Positions 1 to 8,851 of a stretch of 29,044 nucleotides of DNA are shown here, piece after piece. How positions within the stretch are numbered: the stretch's first letter is position 1; every line of letters starts with the position of its first letter. Origin of the DNA: a virus; IMG/VR virus record IMGVR_UViG_3300021963_006692, positions 1 through 29,044 of that record; one strand, 5' to 3'. A program made the translations under genes and the position numbers. A model generated the notes under the pieces. It did not search any database, was not told the DNA's origin, and saw only the letters and a program-made list of their open reading frames with translations.

Positions 1-1
1 G

Positions 2-634
2 TGGGGGGAATTAAAAAAATTATCATCATTTCTTTTTGAGAATGGTGTGTTACCTAAATCAACCCTTTATGATTTTTCAGAAAAAAGAATTATCCCTGAC
101 TCAACACACATACCATATCCTTTAGGAGTTTATAAAAAGGCAGAAAAAACAAACGTAATTTTAAACCAACGAGTTGGGTATGATTTTTTTATGATGATTG
201 ATTGTGATGCTTTTTTTCACGAGGATGATTATCCAAAATTATTAGATGTTATATTAAATTTAAAAAAAGGAGACGTGATTACTTTTGATTTGGCTAAATT
301 ACACAATAATGTTTCTGATTATTTAATTGATAATAAATTCATTAAAGATAAATCAAATTGGGATTTTGCATATTCTGGTGATAAATCTAATGGTCCATTA
401 AATGGAAGAATTGGTGGGTTAGGTGGTGTCTATATTTGTGATACTGATTTACTACGAAACTTAGGGGGATTTGATTCTAAATTTGAGACTTGGGGTGGTG
501 AAGATGGAGAAATGATGGATAGAATTTTAACATCAGATATGGTAAAAAATGTAATTCCTATTAGAGATTTTTTCCCATTTCATTTACCGCATTTTATCGA
601 TTGGGGTAATAAAAATTACAACAAAAACGCATGA
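2..634 (+). CDS. Glycosyltransferase, GT-A fold, 5'-truncated by window edge
   Basis: The reading frame is open from base 2 to the TGA at 632-634, so the true start lies left of the window; the GTG at 47 and the out-of-frame ATG at 42 are not needed. The visible part ends a GT-A type sugar transferase. It has a DxD-type metal/nucleotide-sugar motif (MMIDCDAFF, coded around 191-217) and, near 466-525, the pattern GGFDSKFETWGGEDGEM, which resembles the C-terminal acceptor/donor region of GT7/GT27-like galactosyl- and GalNAc-transferases (GGFDxxFxxWGGED). No membrane segment or signal peptide is visible, so it probably acts in the cytoplasm. It overlaps the next gene by the ATGA at 631-634, so it is translationally coupled to two further glycosyltransferase-like genes. 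Substrate is unknown: virion protein glycosylation, modified DNA or host surface glycan are all possible. Confidence 0.75.
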   Translation, partial: WGELKKLSSFLFENGVLPKSTLYDFSEKRIIPDSTHIPYPLGVYKKAEKTNVILNQRVGYDFFMMIDCDAFFHEDDYPKLLDVILNLKKGDVITFDLAKLHNNVSDYLIDNKFIKDKSNWDFAYSGDKSNGPLNGRIGGLGGVYICDTDLLRNLGGFDSKFETWGGEDGEMMDRILTSDMVKNVIPIRDFFPFHLPHFIDWGNKNYNKNA

Positions 635-1506
635 AAAAAATTAAGTTTATAACCGCAATATATAATGACCTTTTTGGTAGTGAATTTGGGGGTAGGATTA
701 ACCGACAACATCACTATAAATGGAGTTTGATTTCATTATTAAGAATGACAGACGCCGATTTTGTATGTTATACATCAAAAAGAGAACTTGATGATTTACG
801 TAGTTTCTTCTATGAAAAGAATAACATATCAGAAAGTCAACTTAAATTTATTGAGTTTGAATTATCAGATAAAAAAAATTTCAATTTTATTGATGAATAT
901 AAAAATATTGAGGAAATTCGCAAATCAGACAGATGTTATGAAATACAATACAATAAGTTTTTTTGGTTCTTAAATGAGGATTTGTCTTATGAATATTATT
1001 ATTGGTTAGATGCAGGATTGTCTCATTGTGGGTTATTACCTGATAAGTACTTAACGTATTGTGATGAATATAGAGGATATTATGATTCTTATTTTTTTGA
1101 TAATAATTTTTTAAATAATCTATTAGAAAAAACAAAAGAAAACATAGTTGTATTTTCAAAGGACAACCATAGAAATTTTTGGAGTGGAACAGTTCCACCT
1201 CAATACTATAATGAATACGATTCTTCAGTTCATATTATTGGAGGGTTATTTGGTGGTAAAAAAGAAAATATGAAGTGGTTTGTTGACGAATTTGACAAGA
1301 TGTTAAATCTAATAACCAACGAACAAAAAAAGATATATAGTGAAGAACAAATAATGTCCCTAATTTATCAAAATAATAAAAATAAATTTAAAACATTTGA
1401 TTTTGACGTTTGGTGGCATGAGACAAATGGTCCTAAAGGATTACCTGAAGATTTTTTTGTAGTTAATAAAAGTTTTTATAAATCATTAGAAGACGTTAAT
1501 ATATGA
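631..1506 (+). CDS. HtrL/YibB-like putative glycosyltransferase
   Basis: A 291-residue protein beginning KKIKFITAIYNDLFG, the style of the HtrL/YibB (WlaTC-like) family, a group usually found in surface-polysaccharide loci and thought to be sugar transferases. Landmarks shared with the N-terminal half of the next gene: a WLDAG motif (residues 125-129), HIIGGLFGGKKE (about 201-211) and SEEQ (237-240). The matching triplet WIDAG / GGFFGG / TEES in the neighbour shows that the two arose by duplication. The start overlaps the previous stop (ATGA, 631-634) and its own stop overlaps the next start (ATGA, 1503-1506), a tight operon. No signal peptide. The family call comes from remembered motif style and is good to the superfamily level; the sugar and acceptor cannot be told. 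Confidence 0.6.
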   Translation: MKKIKFITAIYNDLFGSEFGGRINRQHHYKWSLISLLRMTDADFVCYTSKRELDDLRSFFYEKNNISESQLKFIEFELSDKKNFNFIDEYKNIEEIRKSDRCYEIQYNKFFWFLNEDLSYEYYYWLDAGLSHCGLLPDKYLTYCDEYRGYYDSYFFDNNFLNNLLEKTKENIVVFSKDNHRNFWSGTVPPQYYNEYDSSVHIIGGLFGGKKENMKWFVDEFDKMLNLITNEQKKIYSEEQIMSLIYQNNKNKFKTFDFDVWWHETNGPKGLPEDFFVVNKSFYKSLEDVNI

Positions 1507-3182
1507 GTTTTACTTTAGTTACAGGTTTATGGGATATTGGAAGAGGAGAACTTAATGAAGGATGGTCAAGAAGTTTTAATCACTACTTAGATAAATTTGA
1601 GGAGTTATTAAAAATAGAAGAAAATTTAATAATTTTTGGAGATTCAGAGTTAGAAAAATTTGTAAGTGAAAGAAGAAATCCAAAGAATACTCAATTTATA
1701 ATTAGAAATTTAGATTGGTTTAAAAATAACGATTACTATGAAAAAATTCAAAATATAAGAAATAGTTCGGAGTGGAAACATCAATCAGGATGGTTAAAGG
1801 ATTCCACTCAAAGTAGGTTAGAAATGTATAACCCTTTGGTTATGTCAAAAATGTTTTTATTAAATGATGCTAGAATTTTTGACAAGTTTAACTCTCAATT
1901 TTTATTTTGGATTGATGCAGGTATTACCAACACAATCCATCCTGGATATTTTACTCACGATAAAGTATTTGATAAATTACCTAAAGAAATTAAAAAGTTT
2001 ACATTTGTTTGTTTCCCATATGATGCGTCCAATGAAATTCACGGATTTGAATATCCTGAAATAAATAAATGGGCGGAAGGTAATGTTAAAAAAGTTGCCA
2101 GAGGAGGGTTTTTTGGAGGTCCTAAAGAAACTATATCTGAAATAAACTCACAGTATTATAACTATTTGATTAACACATTAAGTGAGGGATTAATGGGAAC
2201 TGAAGAGTCAATATTCTCAATAATGGTGTATTCCAAATCAGAATTAATTGATTATTACGAAATCGAAGAGAATGGACTGATGGGTAAGTTTTTTGAGGAC
2301 ATTAAGGAAAATAGTTTGGATAAAAAAAGTGAATATAAACCAAAATCAACGTACCTTACAAAATACGATAAGAATAATGTCGGTTTATATGTAATAACTT
2401 TTAATAGTCCAAATCAATTTAAAACTTTAATTGATTCAATGTTAGAATATGATTCGGATTTTGTTAATTCCCCAAAAAGAAAAATATTATTAAATAACTC
2501 TACAGATTTATCGACCACGGATGAATATGTTAGATTGTGTGAAGAATTTGGATTTGAACACATAAAAAAAGATAACATAGGTATTACAGGTGGAAGACAA
2601 TTCATTGCAGAACACTTTAATGAAACTGAATTAGATTACATGTTCTTTTTTGAGGATGATATGTTTTTTTATAATAAAAAGGGGGAAGTTTGTAAGAATG
2701 GATTTAACAGATATACCCCAAATTTATATAAAAAATCTTTAAGTATTATTCATGAAGAAGATTTTGATTTTTTAAAATTAAATTTCACCGAATTTTATGG
2801 TGATAACTCAACACAGTGGAGTTGGTATAATGTACCCCAAAATTTTAGAGAAACTCATTGGCCTAAAAACAAAAAATTACCTGTTCAGGGATTGGACAAG
2901 AATGCTCCAAGAACAAAATTTAATGAAATAAAATCATATAATGGATTACCATATGCTTCAGGGGAAGTATACATATGTAATTGGCCGATTCTCCTATCAA
3001 AAGAAGGTAGTTATAAATGTTATGTCGAAACAAAATATGCAAGTCCATTTGAACAAACAATAATGTCTCACAATTACCAAGAGATGGTTAAAGGTAATTT
3101 AAACCCAGGATTACTATTAATTACTCCGACTGAACATAATAGATTTGAACATTATGAATCAAGTTTAAGGAAAGAATGTTAA
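1503..3182 (+). CDS. Two-domain glycosyltransferase fusion (HtrL/YibB-like + GT2-like GT-A)
   Basis: 559 residues in two parts. Residues 1-270 are HtrL/YibB-like: FTLVTGLWDIGRG at the N-terminus, WIDAG (136-140), ARGGFFGGPKE (199-209) and MGTEES (231-236), parallel to the gene before it. Residues about 285-559 look like a separate GT-A transferase: VGLYVITFNSP (293-303) resembles the start of a GT2 domain, DNIGITGGR (357-365) resembles the nucleotide-sugar region, and FFFEDDMFF (381-389) supplies a DxD-like acidic cluster. Such a fusion could add two sugars in sequence to one acceptor. The gene ends this operon: 26 bases further on a new unit starts with its own TATTTAT box. Cytoplasmic; no membrane segment seen. 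The two-domain reading is fairly secure, the chemistry is not. Confidence 0.6.
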   Translation: MSFTLVTGLWDIGRGELNEGWSRSFNHYLDKFEELLKIEENLIIFGDSELEKFVSERRNPKNTQFIIRNLDWFKNNDYYEKIQNIRNSSEWKHQSGWLKDSTQSRLEMYNPLVMSKMFLLNDARIFDKFNSQFLFWIDAGITNTIHPGYFTHDKVFDKLPKEIKKFTFVCFPYDASNEIHGFEYPEINKWAEGNVKKVARGGFFGGPKETISEINSQYYNYLINTLSEGLMGTEESIFSIMVYSKSELIDYYEIEENGLMGKFFEDIKENSLDKKSEYKPKSTYLTKYDKNNVGLYVITFNSPNQFKTLIDSMLEYDSDFVNSPKRKILLNNSTDLSTTDEYVRLCEEFGFEHIKKDNIGITGGRQFIAEHFNETELDYMFFFEDDMFFYNKKGEVCKNGFNRYTPNLYKKSLSIIHEEDFDFLKLNFTEFYGDNSTQWSWYNVPQNFRETHWPKNKKLPVQGLDKNAPRTKFNEIKSYNGLPYASGEVYICNWPILLSKEGSYKCYVETKYASPFEQTIMSHNYQEMVKGNLNPGLLLITPTEHNRFEHYESSLRKEC

Positions 3183-3184
3183 GG

Positions 3185-3209
3185 TTGATATTTATTTAAA
3201 AAATATCAA
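3185..3209. repeat. Perfect 9-bp inverted repeat at the start of the baseplate/fibre operon
   Basis: TTGATATTT (3185-3193), a 7-base spacer and AAATATCAA (3201-3209). The right arm ends on the A of the start codon at 3209 and the left arm carries most of the TATTTAT box. It could be an operator or an RNA hairpin hiding the start codon; all-AT content means chance cannot be excluded. Confidence 0.4.
3189..3195 (+). promoter_or_regulatory. TATTTAT box (candidate phage promoter), fibre operon
   Basis: TATTTAT 13 bases upstream of the ATG at 3209, in the only gap of this size between the glycosyltransferase operon and the fibre operon. Same box as at the other unit starts in this window. Confidence 0.5.
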
Positions 3210-3577
3210 TGGAGTTTACTATTGCAAAAAATTCTAATTTACCTGTTTTAAAAATGCAACTTGTTAATGACGGTATAACTGACCCGTCAAAATTTAGTTC
3301 ATTTATTGAGAATTCTTTGATTTATTTTTCTATGAAGGACTCGAGTAATGGGTCATATAAGATTCAAAGTGCACCTGCAGGGTTTGTTAACAAAACATTT
3401 ACCAATCCTGACGCAACACCTGAATATTATATTTTTTATAAATTTACAAAAACAAATACAAATAAATCGGGGATTTATGAAGGTGAGTTCAAATTCATTA
3501 ATGATGAAGGTACCACCATTTTACCGATAAGAGAAAAATTAATAATAAAAGTTATTGATAGTTATGTTTATTTTTAA
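3209..3577 (+). CDS. Small BppU-like baseplate/virion protein (single-domain paralogue)
   Basis: A 122-residue, beta-rich protein with no signal peptide or catalytic motif. It lines up along its length with the first ~125 residues of the next protein: FTIAKNSNLPVLKMQL matches WFIKKNSTQPILQLEF; YYIFYKFTKTNTNKSGIYEGEF matches YYVNYQFTNKETKNIGRYEAQL; ILPIREKLIIKVIDS matches ILPISEKLYINVIDS. The pattern (Y-x-Y-x-F-T...G-x-Y-x-A/G-x-x...LP...I-x-V-I-D) is like the N-terminal Ig-like domain of BppU-type baseplate upper proteins. First gene of the seven-gene baseplate/fibre operon, two bases from the next gene. I infer a baseplate or fibre-anchoring role; the exact function is unknown. Confidence 0.5.
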   Translation: MEFTIAKNSNLPVLKMQLVNDGITDPSKFSSFIENSLIYFSMKDSSNGSYKIQSAPAGFVNKTFTNPDATPEYYIFYKFTKTNTNKSGIYEGEFKFINDEGTTILPIREKLIIKVIDSYVYF

Positions 3578-3579
3578 TT

Positions 3580-4584
3580 ATGGAATGGTTTATTAAAAAA
3601 AATTCAACACAACCTATTTTACAACTTGAGTTTTCTCTCAATGGTAGAAGTGATTTTAATAAGAATGAAAATTTAACAAATTTCCCATCTGTTTATATAT
3701 CTTTTTTAGATGTTAATAAGGGGAAATATTTATCAACTTCAAAAACGTGTTACATAACAAAAAGTGGGTTAACAACAAATCCTACCGTTGAGAAGTATTA
3801 TGTTAATTATCAATTTACTAATAAAGAAACTAAAAATATTGGTAGATATGAGGCTCAATTATCTATGATAGGTACTGACGGTACAAATATACTACCAATA
3901 TCTGAAAAATTATATATTAATGTGATTGATAGTTTTTCAGCGGATTATTATGGGTTTGATACAAATTATAAATTAGAAAGACCTTGTTGTAATGGTAAAG
4001 GAATTACTCCTGAACCCGAACCTGAACCACCGTTACCCGATGCGTTATTATTTATTGAGCCAGTTTCAAAATCTTCTTTTGTGTCAAATTATATGGTATC
4101 TCAGGGAGCAAATTTTTACGGTTTTAATTATGGAATACCTCCAACATCTGATGATGATATTTTAAACTATATGGAAATGTATGCCAATTATGGGGACGAT
4201 ACTAATTTACCAATAGTTATACGACAAACAATACCCCAAACTAATGGAGGTTATGATGATTTTAACAATCCTATAACAAAATATAATTTTTTAACAACCG
4301 AGATTGATTTAGGAACAATAAATGAAGACGCTTGGTATACTTGGGTTATACCCATGGATTCTTTAGGAGGAGGTAAACAAACTAAAATATCTTATAGTAC
4401 ATCATCCCCAAATGACCTATTAACTGAAAATATGAACAATGTAATATATCAATACGATGTTGTTTATAATGGTGTGAGCTTTAATTCGGGAAAATATTCA
4501 GTTTATACAACTTTTCAAAGTCATAATTTTAGGTTGAATAATAATAATAGATATATTTATTTTAAAGGTCATACTGTAGAATAA
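3580..4584 (+). CDS. BppU-like baseplate protein with C-terminal extension
   Basis: 334 residues. Residues 1-125 duplicate the whole preceding 122-residue protein. A Pro/Glu linker (TPEPEPEPPLPDA, about residues 145-157) then leads to a unique ~175-residue beta-rich domain ending at IYFKGHTVE. A double cysteine (CC, near residue 137) sits before the linker. This anchor domain, PE-rich linker and distal domain is the architecture of a baseplate adaptor that holds a receptor-binding or accessory domain. It starts two bases after the previous stop and ends one base before the next ATG, with no promoter box between, so it is co-transcribed. The distal domain is not recognised. Confidence 0.5.
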   Translation: MEWFIKKNSTQPILQLEFSLNGRSDFNKNENLTNFPSVYISFLDVNKGKYLSTSKTCYITKSGLTTNPTVEKYYVNYQFTNKETKNIGRYEAQLSMIGTDGTNILPISEKLYINVIDSFSADYYGFDTNYKLERPCCNGKGITPEPEPEPPLPDALLFIEPVSKSSFVSNYMVSQGANFYGFNYGIPPTSDDDILNYMEMYANYGDDTNLPIVIRQTIPQTNGGYDDFNNPITKYNFLTTEIDLGTINEDAWYTWVIPMDSLGGGKQTKISYSTSSPNDLLTENMNNVIYQYDVVYNGVSFNSGKYSVYTTFQSHNFRLNNNNRYIYFKGHTVE

Positions 4585-4585
4585 A

Positions 4586-6124
4586 ATGAGTTTCAATTAT
4601 AAAAATCCATTATCATCAACACAATTAGACGGTACTAATTCGGTATCAAGAACATCAGTTTTTGGTACAAATTTTTCGGTTTTACAGACTGGTGGTTATA
4701 TGGAAATATACCATTTAAGTGGTCTAACATTTACAATACCTAACGGAAGTACAGGTTTAACTGAATATAGTGGTAATACAATACCTATTCAGTTTACTGT
4801 TTCAAATAATGTTAATGTACCAAATGTACTAACATTAAATTCTGATAATATATCTTCAGGGAGACAAAGGTTGGGAATGTTGGTTTATGTTTATGAAAAC
4901 AATACAACCTATCAATTAAGAATTCCTAATTATGATGAATTATTTACTAGTGCAGTTACTACCAATGACGTTACCCAAACACAATTTGGTACTGCTGTAA
5001 CTTATTCAGGACAAGGTGGGGTATCATTAATTAACGCTTGGACGGCGAACACTATTGATGGTGTTGGTGGATATACAAAGGATGATGCTAAATGGGTAGT
5101 ATATGTTGGGGATGGTGGAGGTGCGTCTTTAGTGAGTGGAACCACATCAGCAGGTACGGGTTCAACAACCGCAATCACTTTAAATTTAGTTGAGAATAAT
5201 GGCACGAGTGGAATTACTGTAGATTTATCTAATGCGTTAACCTACATAAATCCTGACCCTGTTAAAAAAACTGTTGGAGGTATAGAAATACCTAACGCAC
5301 CATTTGTTAGTGGGATGACTTTTCAACAAATAATTGATGAGATTTTTTATCCTAAATTACCTCCCACAATTTTATTTAATAGATTTAATAGTTTTTTAAT
5401 TGGTGGGACTGGACTTTTTGATACAAACCAAGTTTATGAAGTGGGTACGATTGGTGGGGTACAAATGACCGCAGGAATTATTCGAGGGCAATCAACTGCA
5501 ACTGGACAACCAATAAAATATATGGGTTTACCAAACACATATACATTTACAGGAAACGGATTTACAACACAAACATTTAGTACTGCCGATTTAAGTAGAG
5601 CAACAACAGAAGTAAATTATACAGGTTCGGTAGGTACAAACACATTTTACGTTAAAGTTGATTATAATTCAGGTGACATTCCTGTTTATGATGATGGTAG
5701 TCCATATAATAATGCGACATTTATTAATGCTGGTAGCATTTCAACAACAACAAGTTTTAATTGTAACTATCCATTTTTTGCAAATACTTTAGATATAACA
5801 GACTCTGACGGAACAAAATTAACATTAGCGGCAAGCACTGTATCTGAATACGTTTTTGAATACTTTCAAACAGAAATTAACGACCCAACAGGAATTGGAG
5901 TTTTTAAAAATTATATTGATATTGCCCAAGACTATCCAAAAAACTTAACTGATATTTTATACTATGATGGTATAAGTAAATCATATGTTTCAATATTCCA
6001 AAATTTTAGTATTGATAGTACAGTGACACATAATATCCAAGGAGTTACTATAGATTATGATAGATGGGAAAATAATTATAGTGTTGCGGCTGGAGGTAGA
6101 ACAATTAAATTAATATTTAGTTAA
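4586..6124 (+). CDS. Baseplate/tail-fibre structural protein
   Basis: 512 residues, rich in G, T, N and S. Residues ~90-115 carry RLGMLVYVYENNTTYQLRI, echoed in the next protein by KGMLVSVYDDNDSNKNGLY, so the two share a module. The middle has TVGGIEIPNAPFVSGMTFQ followed by a P-rich IFYPKLPPTILF, a linker-plus-domain pattern I associate with tail or baseplate proteins of Bacteroidota phages. The C-terminal ~200 residues are beta-rich (ITHNIQ...YDRWENNY). No enzymatic motif. It lies inside the operon without its own promoter box, between BppU-like proteins and the large fibre, so a baseplate-proximal fibre protein is the best reading. Confidence 0.55.
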   Translation: MSFNYKNPLSSTQLDGTNSVSRTSVFGTNFSVLQTGGYMEIYHLSGLTFTIPNGSTGLTEYSGNTIPIQFTVSNNVNVPNVLTLNSDNISSGRQRLGMLVYVYENNTTYQLRIPNYDELFTSAVTTNDVTQTQFGTAVTYSGQGGVSLINAWTANTIDGVGGYTKDDAKWVVYVGDGGGASLVSGTTSAGTGSTTAITLNLVENNGTSGITVDLSNALTYINPDPVKKTVGGIEIPNAPFVSGMTFQQIIDEIFYPKLPPTILFNRFNSFLIGGTGLFDTNQVYEVGTIGGVQMTAGIIRGQSTATGQPIKYMGLPNTYTFTGNGFTTQTFSTADLSRATTEVNYTGSVGTNTFYVKVDYNSGDIPVYDDGSPYNNATFINAGSISTTTSFNCNYPFFANTLDITDSDGTKLTLAASTVSEYVFEYFQTEINDPTGIGVFKNYIDIAQDYPKNLTDILYYDGISKSYVSIFQNFSIDSTVTHNIQGVTIDYDRWENNYSVAAGGRTIKLIFS

Positions 6125-6127
6125 TAT

Positions 6128-8851
6128 ATGAGTAGGTTATCAGGACAAACAAGTGTTGCAACAAACGCAGACATTTTAATGAATTCACCCTTTGACACAA
6201 GGTCGTGGACTCCTTATTATTCTGGGTTAACTGACGGTACAATACCACAACCATATAAAGGAATGTTAGTTTCGGTATATGATGATAACGATTCAAATAA
6301 GAATGGTCTTTATTTTTGTACAGATATTGGGGGCCCCGGCGTTGTAACTACTAGTTCCACTATTTGGGAAAAATTGGGGTCGGGAGCCGGAACATTGACA
6401 GGAGGAACAATATCTACCGATAATAAAATATCAGGTGGAACAATTAGTGGATATACAATATATTTTGGTCAAGTAAATGCTTCAACAGGTGGTACATATT
6501 CTAATGGCACTATAAGTTTATCAGGTACTGGGTCTTTAGGTACTATAACAGGTTTTGAAGTACTATCGGGTACAGGTGTTGATGTTAGTTATGTTAATGC
6601 AAATAATAATTATGGTCTTAAAATTGATGCAACAAATCAAATAATATCATTTAGATTAAATAACGGAACAACATTATCGGCATCTACCGGCTCACTTAAA
6701 GATTATTATGTTACGGCAGGAACTTATAATAATACATCCGGGATAATTACATTTTATAACACTTCAGGAAGTTCATTTCCTGTTTCAGGATTTACAACAG
6801 GAAATAACAATTACTACACAACAGGCTCAACGTATAACCCAACTAATGGTGTAATAACATTTAATAGAACTGATTTACAACCGGCATATTCCGCAACAGG
6901 ATTTAATTATGTTACCGGATTTACTGTAAGTAGTAACAGAATAAGTGGTTATACGAATATTAGTGGAGCTTCAGTTGTTTATGGTGGAACAATAAATGCA
7001 GTAACTGGAGGTAGTTTCTCAAATAACATATTATACTTATCAGGAACAGGTAGTATATTATCAGGAGTATCCATCACAGGGTTTAGTACGACTTTAGGGG
7101 AATATCTTCCACTAAGTGGAGGAACCGTAACAGGAGGTACAAGATTCCAAAGTGGATTAACTGCAAATACAATATCGGCAACAACTTACTTTAATCTTCC
7201 AATCAGTGGGTTGACTAACGGAACAGGTATCGGTATAAGTGGTTCAAATGGTAATTACACAATCTCATATACCGGCTCAACAGGTATTTCAGGAAACTAC
7301 CTACCTATAAGTGGAGGGACCCTAACAGGAGGTACAATATTCCAAAGCGGATTGACGGCAAACACAATTTCTGCGACAACTTATTATAATTTACCTGTTA
7401 GTGGTTTAACTAACGGAACAAGTATTGGTATAAGTGGTTTAAATGGTAATTACAGAATTTCATACACGGGTAACACAATAACTGGAGGTACTTTAAATTT
7501 AACAGGTGGCAGTATTAATTTTTCAGGGACATCATCAGGGTTTACTGTGACAGGATTTACTTATGTAACAGGTTTTACTGTTAATTCAAATAATACAATT
7601 AGTGGTTATACAAATATTAGTGGAGCGTCAGTTGCTTATGGTGGAACAATAAATGCAGTAACAGGTGCTACGTATAACGCAACAGGTAGAACATTATCTT
7701 TGTCAGGTACTGGAAGTTTATCCTCAGGTGTTACAGTTTCAGGACAATTTGATTATTATGGTTTAAAGGAATTATACCTAAACCCAACTAATTTTTTATT
7801 AAGTGCAACTACTTTTGGGGGGGTAGTTGTTACCGCAAACACAACTCCATTAAGTGTTGATAATTATGTAACTGGTGGAACTTACAACATATCAGCAGGT
7901 ACAATAACATTTCGTTCAGTATCAGGAACACCGTTCCCTGTTTCAGGATTTACAACCGGATTAACTACAACTACTGGAGCAACTTACTATCCAAGTCAAG
8001 GTACTATTGAATTTACTAAAACAGGTACGGCACCCGCATACTCAGCAATTGGATTTAATTATATTACAGGAATAACTGTAAGTAGTTCTACTAACGCTAT
8101 AAGTGGTTATACAAATATCAGTGGAACGACCGCGGCGTTTGGAGGTATTTTAACTGCAGTAACAGGAGGTACTTATACGGGAGGAACACTATATTTGTCA
8201 GGTACAGGATTAATTTCAACAGGAATTACAATATCAGGATTTAACAATAATCAATCAAACGCAGTATTAAGTGGTGGTGTTAATAATTATTTGGCAAAAT
8301 GGACAGGGTCAACCGCATTAACTGTAAGTCAAATATATGATAATGGTACAAATGTTGGAATAGGATTATCGGGAGTAACAAATAAACTACACATATCCGC
8401 ATCAACAAATCCTATAAGAATAGAGGGTATTCAACAGTCGGCTCAAACTCAAACTACATCTAAATTTTTAATGATTGATGATAGTGGTACCGTATTTTGG
8501 AATAATGTTACCCCAACTACAGGTATTTCAATATATCTTTCAGCAAGAACTAATAGTGGGCAAGTTGATTTTATACCTACAGGAACATCTGCAAATTACA
8601 GAAGTGTTAATTATAATTACCAACTAAGAAGAACTGCAAACCAAACAATAAGAAGCGGTACATTACAAGCGGTTTGGAGTAGCGGAGCGACTGGCGGAGT
8701 TAATTACACTGATATGGGACCATTACAATTTTTAGAAGTCGGTGATTCTATAAATTATATAGCAGTTTCAGGAGTTACAGGAGGAATCACTGTAGATATT
8801 AGTGTTTCTAATGGTAATTGGGAATTTAAAGCTTATAAAGTTTTATTATAA
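6128..8851 (+). CDS. Large repetitive tail-fibre protein
   Basis: 907 residues, dominated by G/T/S/N repeats typical of trimeric beta-structured phage fibres. Residues 1-90 form a non-repetitive head (KGMLVSVYDD, residues ~44-53) shared with the upstream protein. The shaft has at least three kinds of module: a VTGFTVSSN...ISGYTNISGA module in three copies (from 6911, 7565 and 8063), a YVTxGTYNxSxGxITF...PVSGFTTG module in two copies, and a 65-residue tandem repeat (7103 and 7298). The C-terminal region begins NYLAKWTGSTALTVSQIYDNG and NVGIGLSG, a pattern common in Bacteroidota fibre proteins, followed by a globular end. Its stop overlaps the next ATG (TAATG, 8849-8853). Probably the long fibre shaft of this virion. 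Confidence 0.75.
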   Translation: MSRLSGQTSVATNADILMNSPFDTRSWTPYYSGLTDGTIPQPYKGMLVSVYDDNDSNKNGLYFCTDIGGPGVVTTSSTIWEKLGSGAGTLTGGTISTDNKISGGTISGYTIYFGQVNASTGGTYSNGTISLSGTGSLGTITGFEVLSGTGVDVSYVNANNNYGLKIDATNQIISFRLNNGTTLSASTGSLKDYYVTAGTYNNTSGIITFYNTSGSSFPVSGFTTGNNNYYTTGSTYNPTNGVITFNRTDLQPAYSATGFNYVTGFTVSSNRISGYTNISGASVVYGGTINAVTGGSFSNNILYLSGTGSILSGVSITGFSTTLGEYLPLSGGTVTGGTRFQSGLTANTISATTYFNLPISGLTNGTGIGISGSNGNYTISYTGSTGISGNYLPISGGTLTGGTIFQSGLTANTISATTYYNLPVSGLTNGTSIGISGLNGNYRISYTGNTITGGTLNLTGGSINFSGTSSGFTVTGFTYVTGFTVNSNNTISGYTNISGASVAYGGTINAVTGATYNATGRTLSLSGTGSLSSGVTVSGQFDYYGLKELYLNPTNFLLSATTFGGVVVTANTTPLSVDNYVTGGTYNISAGTITFRSVSGTPFPVSGFTTGLTTTTGATYYPSQGTIEFTKTGTAPAYSAIGFNYITGITVSSSTNAISGYTNISGTTAAFGGILTAVTGGTYTGGTLYLSGTGLISTGITISGFNNNQSNAVLSGGVNNYLAKWTGSTALTVSQIYDNGTNVGIGLSGVTNKLHISASTNPIRIEGIQQSAQTQTTSKFLMIDDSGTVFWNNVTPTTGISIYLSARTNSGQVDFIPTGTSANYRSVNYNYQLRRTANQTIRSGTLQAVWSSGATGGVNYTDMGPLQFLEVGDSINYIAVSGVTGGITVDISVSNGNWEFKAYKVLL
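6911..8240 (+). repeat. Dispersed in-gene fibre repeat, three copies
   Basis: Copies near 6911-7083, 7565-7743 and 8063-8240 encode versions of VTGFTVSSN...ISGYTNISGA...GGTINAVTGG...LSGTG...SG. A weaker fourth copy precedes them around 6451-6570 (ISGYTIYFG...STGGTY...LSGTGSLG). Protein similarity is higher than nucleotide similarity, so the duplication is old. Confidence 0.7.
7103..7471 (+). repeat. Tandem 195-bp (65-residue) repeat in the fibre gene
   Basis: First unit 7103-7297 (YLPLSGGTVTGGTRFQSGLT...) and second unit from 7298 (YLPISGGTLTGGTIFQSGLT...). About four of five residues match between the units. Confidence 0.75.

Noticed and set aside
887-1198. Minus-strand ORF of 103 codons inside the HtrL/YibB-like gene, and similar out-of-frame ORFs elsewhere (for example 5002-5205, 15910-16215, 24045-24293, 26906-27193)
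   Set aside because: They lie wholly within well-supported genes, have skewed composition and no promoter box or recognisable domain.
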